A DNA stretch of 49,877 nucleotides. It comes from Lachnoclostridium sp. GTDB taxonomy: Bacteria > Bacillota > Clostridia > Lachnospirales > Lachnospiraceae. Under the pieces are notes generated by a model. That model did not search any database and was not told the DNA's origin. It saw only the letters and a program-made list of their open reading frames with translations. Location of the stretch: NCBI GenBank assembly GCA_023664665.1, contig JAMPEY010000008.1, positions 1-49,877 on the forward strand, given 5' to 3'. Shown piece by piece: positions 41,516 to 49,454 of the stretch. A program made the position numbers and the translations under genes. The stretch's first letter is position 1, and each line of letters opens with the position of its first letter.

Positions 41516-42916
41516 TTCCACTGTCATCGTCGGCAGATACAAAATACGGTAGCCCGCTTTCCGAAATGCCCTGCCCAAAGCGATGCTCAGATTTTTTATA
41601 TCCGTTCCTTCCGGCAGCAAAGATATGTCAAAAATTTGTTTGTCCGGCAGTTCTTTATAAATAACGCCTGTTTCTTTTTCGAAGATTTCCCTGCACTCTT
41701 CCCTCACCTGTATACAGCGGATATCCACTGCATCCGCATCCTGGGACAGCATCGCCCTGTGGAGATAACCGCTGTGAAAGGCCGGAAGTCCTTCATACAA
41801 CAGTGTCCCTTCCTCCGTCCACCTTCCTCCTGCGATTTTTCCCCTGTGCAAAACCCTGCCGCCCACGGCAGCCAAGTCCGCCCTGTGTTCCAAAGGGGGC
41901 TTTGGATACTCCAATCTGTAAAACCCCGGATGCTGTAAGGAAACCGCCTTTGCACCCCAGCCCTGCCTGTCCGCAAAATCCTGCACTGCCTTAAGCCCCG
42001 CTTCGTAGGCATATTCTTTACTTAAGGGATTTTCCGCCGTGGACAAAGCATGGCTTCTCCAATGATAGAGAACTTTGGGAACATAAACTATCCGCTCTTC
42101 CTCAGGCAACAGGCGTTCTGCGGCACGCAAAATCAAATCATAGTCTTGGGCGCCGTCATACTCCTGCCGGAATTTTAACTCCTTTAACAGTGTACTCTCT
42201 ATTACCAAAAAATGACAGATGTAATTATTTCCTAAAATCAAATCTAAATTAAACTTTTCTTTGTAATTTGGTTCAAAATACTCAAACTCCGCATCTCCAC
42301 ATTTATCCTCGTCCGAATAGAGCATTCCGATACCAGTCCCCTCCTGTGCTGCCTTCACAATCCTCACCGCCACTTCATACAAAGCATCTTCCGCCAGTAT
42401 ATCATCATGATCTAAAAGCCCGGTAAAGTCTCCTGTCACATAGGCAAGCGCCTGATTGGAATTTGCGGAAATTCCCCCGTTTTCCTTAAGATGCACATAA
42501 CATATGCGGGAATCTCTATCCCTGCAGGAATCTTTATCCCTGCAGGAGTTTCTATCCCTGTATTCCGCCACGGCCTTTTCCACGCGGTCATCCTCCGTTG
42601 CATCCGCCAGCACCAGCTGCCAATAGGGATAGCTCTGCTGCAACAGGGAATCCAAAAGCTGTCGCAAATAAGCTTCCGGCGTGCGGTACGCCGGCACCAC
42701 AATACTGATAATGGGCAGTTTTCGTCCCTGCTCCTTTTCCTTTTTGGCCCAGTTACGCTGCTCATTCCATTTTTCCTTGGAGACGCCCTCAAAAACATAA
42801 GGAGCCGCCTTTTCCTGCTCAAGCTTCTCCCTCGCCGCATACCATGTGCTTCGCAGACCATTTTTCTTCAGATAATATATGGTTTTTTTCAGGTTTGCAA
42901 GATTACGGCGTCCCAT
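41510..42916 (-). CDS. GT2 family glycosyltransferase with internal hexapeptide repeats
   Basis: Protein of 468 residues. An N-terminal helical region (~1-68) is followed by a GT-A domain: ISIVVPAYRTPEAYLRQLLDSLLQQSY, ENGGISANSNQAL, GLLDHDD (metal-binding DHDD) and YDGAQDYDLILRAAE. This combination is typical of Lachnospiraceae/Streptococcus wall-polysaccharide transferases. The C-terminal ~150 residues form an extra domain. A loop before RICYVHL is expanded by three hexapeptides (CRDKDS-type) from 18-bp DNA repeats. AAGGGAG precedes the ATG. The 3' end runs into a palindromic element. Confidence 0.88.
   Translation of the reverse strand: MGRRNLANLKKTIYYLKKNGLRSTWYAAREKLEQEKAAPYVFEGVSKEKWNEQRNWAKKEKEQGRKLPIISIVVPAYRTPEAYLRQLLDSLLQQSYPYWQLVLADATEDDRVEKAVAEYRDRNSCRDKDSCRDRDSRICYVHLKENGGISANSNQALAYVTGDFTGLLDHDDILAEDALYEVAVRIVKAAQEGTGIGMLYSDEDKCGDAEFEYFEPNYKEKFNLDLILGNNYICHFLVIESTLLKELKFRQEYDGAQDYDLILRAAERLLPEEERIVYVPKVLYHWRSHALSTAENPLSKEYAYEAGLKAVQDFADRQGWGAKAVSLQHPGFYRLEYPKPPLEHRADLAAVGGRVLHRGKIAGGRWTEEGTLLYEGLPAFHSGYLHRAMLSQDADAVDIRCIQVREECREIFEKETGVIYKELPDKQIFDISLLPEGTDIKNLSIALGRAFRKAGYRILYLPTMTVEV
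42510..42563 (-). repeat. Three tandem 18-bp repeats inside a GT2 gene
   Basis: Units at 42510-42527 (GAATCTCTATCCCTGCAG), 42528-42545 (one base different) and 42546-42563 (more diverged). The 18-bp length keeps the reading frame and encodes hexapeptides of the form CRDKDS. Confidence 0.9.
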
Positions 42917-42941
42917 GGGGTCTCCCTTCCGAATTATCTAA

Positions 42942-42975
42942 GCAGGGGCCGCCGCATTATGCAACAGCCCCCTGC
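42942..42975 (-). terminator. GC-rich hairpin between phosphomutase and GT2 genes
   Basis: GCAGGGG (42942-42948) pairs with CCCCTGC (42969-42975) around a 20-nt loop. On the minus strand it is followed by TTAGATAATT, a weak U-rich tail, so it may be a leaky terminator after the phosphomutase gene. Confidence 0.4.
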
Positions 42976-43012
42976 CATTTCCATACATAAATGTACATTT
43001 TACATAGAAAAG

Positions 43013-43040
43013 TCTTTATAATACAGTCTTTATAATACAG
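43013..43040. repeat. 14-bp tandem duplication at the phosphomutase stop codon
   Basis: TCTTTATAATACAG occurs twice in a row (43013-43026 and 43027-43040). The gene's stop codon is in the second copy. Confidence 0.85.
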
Positions 43041-44751
43041 CCTTTACAGCTTCCGTCAGCTGCTCCACTCTTGCCTGCGCATCTTCTAAGCTGCTTCCTT
43101 TCACGCCCATGTAGAACTTAATCTTAGGCTCCGTTCCGGAAGGACGCGCGCAGCACCAGCAGTTGTCAGGAAGCTCAAAATACAGCACATTGGACTTGGG
43201 CAGACCCGTGGTGGTCTTTTCGCCGCTCTCCATATCCACTACCACATCATTTTCATAATCCCTGAATTTAAGTACCTTCTGGTCGCCAAATGCGGTAGGC
43301 GGATTCTTGCGCAGCTTATCCATAATCTCCGCAATCTGTCTGGAACCGTCAATACCCTTTAAGGTAATGGTGTACTGTGTTTCCTTAAAGTAGCCGTATT
43401 TCTCATACAAGTCAATCATCATATCCCAAAGGGTCTTGCCGTGCTTCTTGCAGTATGCTGCCACTTCACACAGGCACATTACAGCTACCACCGCATCCTT
43501 ATCCCTTGCATGGGTTCCGGCAAGGCAGCCATAGCTTTCTTCCAGGCCAAACACATAGTTGTTGCTTCCGGTCTGCTCAAACAGCTTAATCTGTTCGCCG
43601 ATAAACTTAAATCCGGTCAGCACCTCAATCAGCTTTACACCGTAGGACTGGGTGATGGGCACGGTCATGTTGGTGGTAACAATGGTGGTAACCAATGCCG
43701 GATTGACAGGCATTGTGCCCGTTGCCACTCTCTCCCTCAAAATATATTCCGCAATCAGCATGCCGGACATATTTCCGGTAAATGCCACATACTCGCCCGT
43801 CTTCTGGTCCTTGGCGTAAACGCCGAGGCGGTCTGCATCGGGGTCTGTTGCCAGCACGATATCCGCATCCTTCTCCTTGGCAAGGCGCAACGCATAGGTA
43901 AATGCCTTGGGGTCTTCGGGGTTCGGATAATCAAGGGTGGTAAACTTAGGGTCGGGATTCTCCTGCTCGGGCACCACATAGACATTCTTAAAGCCAAGCT
44001 CTGACAGAATGCGCCTTACAGGCTTATTGCCCGTGCCGCACAGAGGCGTGTATACAATCTTGATATCATCCGCCATTTCCTTGATAATGTCGGGATGGAT
44101 AATCTGCTTTTTCAGCTCTACCATATAAACATCGTCAATCTCCTGACCGATTACCTGATACAGCCCTGCTGCCTCTGCCGCAGCCTTATCCATAGTTTTT
44201 ACCATATGGTAATCCTTTATGCTCTGGACTTCTTCAATAATCTGCTTATCCTTGGGAGCCGTCACCTGCGCGCCATCCTCCCAATATACCTTGTATCCGT
44301 TGTACTCAGGGGGATTGTGGCTTGCGGTCACAACGATTCCTGCGGTACATCCCAGAGTGCGCAGCGCGAAAGAAAGCTCCGGGGTAGGTCTCAAAGATTC
44401 AAATATGTAAGCCTTAATGCCATTCGCTGCAAGGCACAATGCAGCTTCGTTGGAAAATTCCGGGGACATATTGCGGGAGTCATATGCAATGGCAACACCC
44501 TTTGCCTGTGTTCCCTGCTTCAAAATGAAATTGGCAAGTCCCTGAGTAGCTTTGCGGACAGTATAAATGTTCATGCGGTTGGTTCCTGCGCCGATAATGC
44601 CGCGGAGACCGCCGGTGCCAAACTCCAGCTCCTTGTAAAATCGTTCCTCAATTTCTCCTTCGTTGTTGCGGATAGCTAACAGCTCGTTCTTAGTGTCCTG
44701 GTCGAAATAATCATCCTCCAGCCAGAAATTGAATTCATCCATAAAACTCAT
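43030..44751 (-). CDS. pgcA: Phosphoglucomutase/phosphomannomutase (alpha-D-phosphohexomutase)
   Basis: Interconverts hexose-6-phosphate and hexose-1-phosphate for sugar-nucleotide synthesis. The 573-residue protein has the normal length of the PgcA/PgmB2-like group. The phosphoserine loop TASHNPPEYNGYKVYW (~145), metal-binding loop DPDADRLGV (~305), sugar-binding GLEESYGC (~405) and phosphate-binding RPSGTEPKIKFY (~540) are all present. AGGAGGG precedes the ATG. It lies 81 nt after the TolC-like gene and before the polysaccharide genes, fitting a supply role for the latter. Confidence 0.96.
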   Translation of the reverse strand: MSFMDEFNFWLEDDYFDQDTKNELLAIRNNEGEIEERFYKELEFGTGGLRGIIGAGTNRMNIYTVRKATQGLANFILKQGTQAKGVAIAYDSRNMSPEFSNEAALCLAANGIKAYIFESLRPTPELSFALRTLGCTAGIVVTASHNPPEYNGYKVYWEDGAQVTAPKDKQIIEEVQSIKDYHMVKTMDKAAAEAAGLYQVIGQEIDDVYMVELKKQIIHPDIIKEMADDIKIVYTPLCGTGNKPVRRILSELGFKNVYVVPEQENPDPKFTTLDYPNPEDPKAFTYALRLAKEKDADIVLATDPDADRLGVYAKDQKTGEYVAFTGNMSGMLIAEYILRERVATGTMPVNPALVTTIVTTNMTVPITQSYGVKLIEVLTGFKFIGEQIKLFEQTGSNNYVFGLEESYGCLAGTHARDKDAVVAVMCLCEVAAYCKKHGKTLWDMMIDLYEKYGYFKETQYTITLKGIDGSRQIAEIMDKLRKNPPTAFGDQKVLKFRDYENDVVVDMESGEKTTTGLPKSNVLYFELPDNCWCCARPSGTEPKIKFYMGVKGSSLEDAQARVEQLTEAVKAVL

Positions 44752-44832
44752 TTACATACCCTCCTTATTTTGCTGCATTCCTTTCGGATTATTTTACCAT
44801 ATTCCGATTCATTTGTCCATAATGGAGTCTGC

Positions 44833-45657
44833 TTAGATGTCCGTAACTTTGTGTTCCAATTGATAAAGAATCAGCTGTGCATCATAAATAAGGCTCATAC
44901 GCTCATATTCCAGCCTCTTAAGTTCCGTTTCCGGCTCTCCAAGCTGTACCTTTGTGATTTTTCCGGCTTCATATAGCTGTGCGGCATTAGCCGCCTTTCC
45001 CTTCAGGACAGCTATTTGAATATCCGCTTCCATGACTTTTCTCCGTATATTTTCATACTGCAATATCAGATTCTTTACATAAATTTTCAAAGCAATTTCA
45101 TACTGCTCCTTATTCTGCCCCATATCATTTGTTTTTTGTGCGCTATCTTCCAAAAATGCAGCTATATAATCCTCCTGCAGTTCTTCCAGCTTATCCGGCA
45201 CTTGGATTTTTGCATATTCCCTGCCATACAATTCCAACACTTCTTTATAAAACTGTTGCTGCGCCTCCACGCATTCGACTTCAAGAAGCACCGTCTTATA
45301 TTGACCTTCGGCTTCCATTTCATCAACAGGAACCGCATAGCCTAATTTCACCTTTTCCTGTTCTATCTCCCATTCTGCTTTCCGTTGCGTTTTCAACGCC
45401 GTCAAATAATCAATCTGCAAATCGCACAACTGAACATTCAACTGGTTTTGGTAAATCATATACTTCTGTTCTTTGAGCCATTCGTCTTCGGTTGGTAAAA
45501 CAGCATCGCCACCGGATACAGCGGCATCCCCGTCAGACACGGAAGCAGCATCCGCCCTTACCTGACCCCTTAGAGTATACATAGGCAGAAGCAGTATACA
45601 TGCCAGCAATAGGATTGCCGCTTTCCTGCTCATCTTCTTACTCATATTTTTACTCAT
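44833..45657 (-). CDS. Exported TolC-like alpha-hairpin protein without beta barrel
   Basis: Protein of 274 residues from the ATG at 45657 (GAGAG upstream); other Met codons nearby are possible. A signal peptide (KAAILLLACILLLPMYTL, likely cut after VRA) is followed by a short Ser/Gly/Asp linker and long helices. Two halves, NQLNVQLCDLQIDYLTALKTQ...GYAVPVDEMEAEGQYKTV and YENIRRKVMEADIQ...LYEAGKITKVQL, follow the outer-membrane efflux protein (TolC) repeat pattern. The family is usually 430-490 residues with strands for a membrane barrel; here only the helical part fits. It follows HlyD by 43 nt. It is likely the outermost part of the type I exporter, spanning the wall (inference). Confidence 0.75.
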   Translation of the reverse strand: MSKNMSKKMSRKAAILLLACILLLPMYTLRGQVRADAASVSDGDAAVSGGDAVLPTEDEWLKEQKYMIYQNQLNVQLCDLQIDYLTALKTQRKAEWEIEQEKVKLGYAVPVDEMEAEGQYKTVLLEVECVEAQQQFYKEVLELYGREYAKIQVPDKLEELQEDYIAAFLEDSAQKTNDMGQNKEQYEIALKIYVKNLILQYENIRRKVMEADIQIAVLKGKAANAAQLYEAGKITKVQLGEPETELKRLEYERMSLIYDAQLILYQLEHKVTDI

Positions 45658-45700
45658 ACATTTTCTCTCTTTCCGCATACCGCTGCATCTCATATCATAC

Positions 45701-47251
45701 TTATCTGATTTTCAAACTGCCGTCAAAATGCTCCATCAAAGGCTCCAAGAAGAAATCTATGATTCGCCTCTCTCCCACCTTCACTTCCGCGGTACACTCC
45801 ATCCCGATTCCGATTTCGGCGTCTTGATTTGCCTGTCGGAATTTCTCTTCATCTATGGCAATCCTTGCCTTATAGACCCATCCGTAATAGTCGCTCCACA
45901 CGGCGTCCGGGCTGATATAAACTATCACGCCCTCCAGCTTGCCATATTTCTGAAAATCAAAGGTATCCAATTTTACCGCAACCTCTTGTCCGTTTTGTAT
46001 CAAACCGATATCACGGTTTTGAATATCTACCTCCAAAAGCATCTGGGAATCATCGGGAACCACCGTGGCAACCGTCTGCGCCGAAGTAACCACCCCACCG
46101 ACGGTATTTACTTCCAAAGTCCTGACTACCCCGTCCACAGGCGATACCAGAGTCTGCTCCGCCACTCCGATTTTTTGAATCTCCTGATTCTCCCTCTGTG
46201 TGCTGATAGCATCCATATTTTGCACTATCAGGCCGCTGATATTTGATTGAAAATTCGTTTCCAGAGCATCCAGACCGTCCAGTGCCTGCTGATATCTTTC
46301 CTGTGCCAGCTCCACCGCGCTTTTCTGGCTGTTATAATCTTTCTGCGCCAGAATCAGTTGATTGTCTATCTCATATTGACGCAGACTGTTTTCATAATCT
46401 TCGGACGCAGCGCTGTTTTGTTGTATTTCATGCTCTTTCCGCAGCTTCCTTAACGCTGCCTCCAATTCTTCCACTTCCGCTTTTGCCACTGCCCCCGCCT
46501 CATACAATCTGGTGTAATCCGACAATACCTTTTCCTGATATTCTATCTCTAACGCCAATTCCTGTTCTCTCGTCTCTTCCGTGTTTGCATGCTGCGCCAT
46601 GGCATCCAGAACTTCTTTCTGCGCTTTCAGATACTCGTTATTTTTTTCTATTTTTTCCAGAGCTTCTTTTTCTATTTCCACCTGTGACAATGCCTGCTTT
46701 ACGGTGCTTTCCAGCTCTTCCTTTTCGGCAGAGAAACTCTCCTGCATTGCATTGACATATGCAAAGATTTTTTCTTTTCCGTCATCCGTTTCTGAAACGG
46801 ATTCTTTTGAAATATCTTTTCCCTGCGCTATTTCATTTAATAGTTCATTTTCATATTCCAGCAGGGCAAGACTCTCCGTAGTGCCCTGCAGCGTAATTTC
46901 ACTGATGGAAGAGTCAATTTTTACAATAGCGTCCCCTGCTTTTACAGGACTCCCTTCCCGCACACAGATTTCTTCCACGATTCCCCCGCCCGGCGCCTGA
47001 ATCTCCTGTATCCCGCTCACCGTCAGAATAATTCCCCTTGCGGTGACTACCTCGTCCATCCTGCCAAAAACAGACCATACCAGAATGAACAGCACGAACG
47101 CCGCCACGATTCCCACCATAAGATGCCCTGTGGGAGACAAGGGTTTTTCCACAATTTCCAACGCTTCCGGCAGAAATTCCTGCCTTATTTTTACCTGACT
47201 TTCCGCCTGTTTTTTCTTAAAATAAAATTTTATCTTTTGTAATATATCCAT
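45701..47251 (-). CDS. HlyD-family membrane fusion protein (type I secretion adaptor)
   Basis: Protein of 516 residues with the HlyD opening EFLPEALEIVEKPLSPTGHLM before one membrane helix (~44-64). A lipoyl half (GIILTVSGIQEIQAPGGGIVEEICVREGSPVKAGDAIV), a very long coiled-coil hairpin (~130-345), the second lipoyl half (QTLVSPVDGVVRTLEVNTVGGVV) and a beta-barrel domain (VAVKLDTFDFQKYGKLEG) follow. It links the inner-membrane ABC transporter to an outer duct. The hairpin is of Gram-negative HlyD length. It begins 15 nt after the HlyB-like gene and precedes the TolC-like gene. Confidence 0.92.
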   Translation of the reverse strand: MDILQKIKFYFKKKQAESQVKIRQEFLPEALEIVEKPLSPTGHLMVGIVAAFVLFILVWSVFGRMDEVVTARGIILTVSGIQEIQAPGGGIVEEICVREGSPVKAGDAIVKIDSSISEITLQGTTESLALLEYENELLNEIAQGKDISKESVSETDDGKEKIFAYVNAMQESFSAEKEELESTVKQALSQVEIEKEALEKIEKNNEYLKAQKEVLDAMAQHANTEETREQELALEIEYQEKVLSDYTRLYEAGAVAKAEVEELEAALRKLRKEHEIQQNSAASEDYENSLRQYEIDNQLILAQKDYNSQKSAVELAQERYQQALDGLDALETNFQSNISGLIVQNMDAISTQRENQEIQKIGVAEQTLVSPVDGVVRTLEVNTVGGVVTSAQTVATVVPDDSQMLLEVDIQNRDIGLIQNGQEVAVKLDTFDFQKYGKLEGVIVYISPDAVWSDYYGWVYKARIAIDEEKFRQANQDAEIGIGMECTAEVKVGERRIIDFFLEPLMEHFDGSLKIR

Positions 47252-47266
47252 TTTCCCGATTCCCCA

Positions 47267-49414
47267 TTAAATCTGACTCTGCTGTTTTAACAGATGCCAA
47301 AACAACCCTTTTGCCTCCACAAGCCTGTCCTTTGGACCATACTCCTCAATGCGTCCTTTTTCCACCACCATAACGGCATCCGCATCCTTCAGCGTGGAAA
47401 GCCTGTGCGCTATGATCAACACCGTTCTTCCTTTGCATATTGCCTTTAGATTTTTCTGTATAATGCTCTCCGACTCGTAATCCAGAGCGGAAGTGGCCTC
47501 GTCAAAAATCAGTATCCGGGGATTTCCCAATAACGCCCTCGCTATGGCAATCCTCTGTCTCTGCCCCCCGGACAGACCCGTGCCTTTCTCCCCCACCATG
47601 GTATTATAACCTTCCGGCAGTTCGGTAATAAAGTCGTGGGCCCCGGCTATTTTAGCGGCATTTATGATTTCATCCATTCCGGCCGCCTGATTCTGCAGGG
47701 CAATATTTTCCCTGATTGTGGCATGAAACAGGAAATTTTCCTGCAAAACCACGCCTATCTGCCGTCTCAGCCAGACAGTATCCGCCATGGCGATATCAAT
47801 TCCGTCAATCATTATCTTTCCCGATTCCGGCAGATAAAGACGCTGTATCAGTTTTGATATGGTGCTTTTTCCGGAACCGCTGCGCCCTACAATGCCTATG
47901 ACGGTATTGGGAGGCATCCGAAAGCTCATATCTTTGATAATCGGCGGTCCGTCCGCCGTATAGCGGAAATTCACTTTATCAAAAATAATATTCCCCTGCA
48001 CTCGGGGCAGGCGGGTCTGTGCACTGCCCGGATTCTGCTCCGCCCTGCTGTTAAAAATATCTCCCAGACGCTGTACGGATATGGATGTCTGCTGGAAATC
48101 CTGCCATGTCTGCACCAGCCGCATGATAGGCTCGCTCACGCGCCCTGCCAGCATCCGAAACGCCACTAATTGTCCTATGGACAAATCCCCTGCCATGACT
48201 AACTGCGCGCCATACCACAAAATTGCGATATCAAATATCCTCTGGACAAATTTTGCCAATGCCCCTGCGGTTCCTGACAGAATGGATGTCCGAAATCCCG
48301 CCGTAGTGTAATCCGCAAGCAAACCCTCCCATTTTTTCTGTATCGCAGGCTCAATGGCAAAAGATTTTATGGTCTGCACTCCCGTAACCGCCTCCACCAG
48401 ATAGGACTGGGACTCCGCTCCACAGTTAAACTTCCGGTTTAACCTCTCCCGCAGCGCAGGAGTCACCGCCAGAGAAATAAAGGCAAGAAGCGGAATCACC
48501 GCTAATGTAATCCATGTCAGCTTTGCACTGTAGCCAAACAAAATAATGATGTACAGGATAAGGAAAATACTGTCCAGAAGGGTCGTCATGGGAACTCCGG
48601 TCAGAAAGCGCCTTATATTTTCAACCTCTCGCACCCTCGCCACCGTATCGCCGGTACGACGGCTTTCAAAATACCGCAGCGGCAGTTTAAACAAATGTTC
48701 AAAAAGCCTGCAGTTTAAAATCACATCAATCTTGCTCGTCGTATGTACCAAAATATAGTTACGCACAATGGAAAGAATCGTTTCAAATACCAGCATTACC
48801 ACCAATGCCAAGGCAAGCACATCCAAAGTAGACAGGCTGTTATGCACCAGCACTTTATCGATGACGGACTGGGTTATCAAAGGGGAACAGATAGAAAGTA
48901 TCTGCATGATAAACGCTGCCAGCAGCACTTCCAGCAGCGCTCTTTTATATTTTAAAATAGAAGGGATAAACCATTTAAATCCAAACTCCACATCCCTTTT
49001 TTGGAAAGAACGGGGAATCAGCAGAATGATATCCCCATCCCATACACTCTCAAGCTCCCCGCATTCCATGACATGGGGAGCTTTCTCAAAGGGGTTCAGC
49101 ATCAACAGGCGTTCTCCTTCCTGCCTTGCCAAAATCACGAAATCGCCGTTTTTCATTATGAGAATGGCCGGAACCGTCATTTTGGACAATGCATATACAT
49201 TAACATGAACCAGCCTGCTTTTTAATTTTATTTTCTTGGATGCCAGCAGAATATCCTGAGCCGTCATCTTTCTGCTCTCCAGGTTCAGGGAGTGAATCAT
49301 GCTGCCCGCATCCGCCGCAATACCGTAATAAGCCGCTATGGTTATCAGGCACTGCAGCCCTCCGTCCCTTGTGTTCGTTTGTTCCGCCGTGCTACTGCTT
49401 CCAGCTTCATTCAT
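47267..49414 (-). CDS. HlyB-type ABC exporter with inactive C39-like domain
   Basis: Protein of 715 residues from the ATG at 49414 (AAGGAG upstream). The N-terminal C39-like domain (~1-130) reads TRDGGLQCLITIAAYYGI: Gly stands where peptidases have the catalytic Cys (DCG), as in HlyB, where it is Tyr. A six-helix ABC membrane domain (~150-450; FIPSILKYKRALLEVLLAAFIMQ, YFESRRTGDTVARVRE) and NBD follow: Walker A GIVGRSGSGKST, signature LSGGQRQ, Walker B ILIFDEATSALD, H-loop AHRLST. Overall similarity to E. coli HlyB is high by eye, with many identical stretches. Substrate is expected to be the RTX protein encoded upstream. Confidence 0.95.
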   Translation of the reverse strand: MNEAGSSSTAEQTNTRDGGLQCLITIAAYYGIAADAGSMIHSLNLESRKMTAQDILLASKKIKLKSRLVHVNVYALSKMTVPAILIMKNGDFVILARQEGERLLMLNPFEKAPHVMECGELESVWDGDIILLIPRSFQKRDVEFGFKWFIPSILKYKRALLEVLLAAFIMQILSICSPLITQSVIDKVLVHNSLSTLDVLALALVVMLVFETILSIVRNYILVHTTSKIDVILNCRLFEHLFKLPLRYFESRRTGDTVARVREVENIRRFLTGVPMTTLLDSIFLILYIIILFGYSAKLTWITLAVIPLLAFISLAVTPALRERLNRKFNCGAESQSYLVEAVTGVQTIKSFAIEPAIQKKWEGLLADYTTAGFRTSILSGTAGALAKFVQRIFDIAILWYGAQLVMAGDLSIGQLVAFRMLAGRVSEPIMRLVQTWQDFQQTSISVQRLGDIFNSRAEQNPGSAQTRLPRVQGNIIFDKVNFRYTADGPPIIKDMSFRMPPNTVIGIVGRSGSGKSTISKLIQRLYLPESGKIMIDGIDIAMADTVWLRRQIGVVLQENFLFHATIRENIALQNQAAGMDEIINAAKIAGAHDFITELPEGYNTMVGEKGTGLSGGQRQRIAIARALLGNPRILIFDEATSALDYESESIIQKNLKAICKGRTVLIIAHRLSTLKDADAVMVVEKGRIEEYGPKDRLVEAKGLFWHLLKQQSQI

Positions 49415-49454
49415 TCCCCTTTTCTCCTTCGTAACAATACACAATTATATTTGT

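Noticed and set aside
42510..42563. CRISPR-like array
   Set aside because: Three 18-bp units with no spacers, in frame inside a glycosyltransferase gene.
46243..46755. Plus-strand frame opposite HlyD
   Set aside because: Pro/Leu/Phe-rich shadow of a clear gene without supporting signals.
47267..49414. Bacteriocin (double-glycine leader) exporter
   Set aside because: The peptidase Cys is replaced by Gly, no small GG-leader gene is visible, and the upstream gene encodes an RTX protein, so a HlyB-type exporter fits better.
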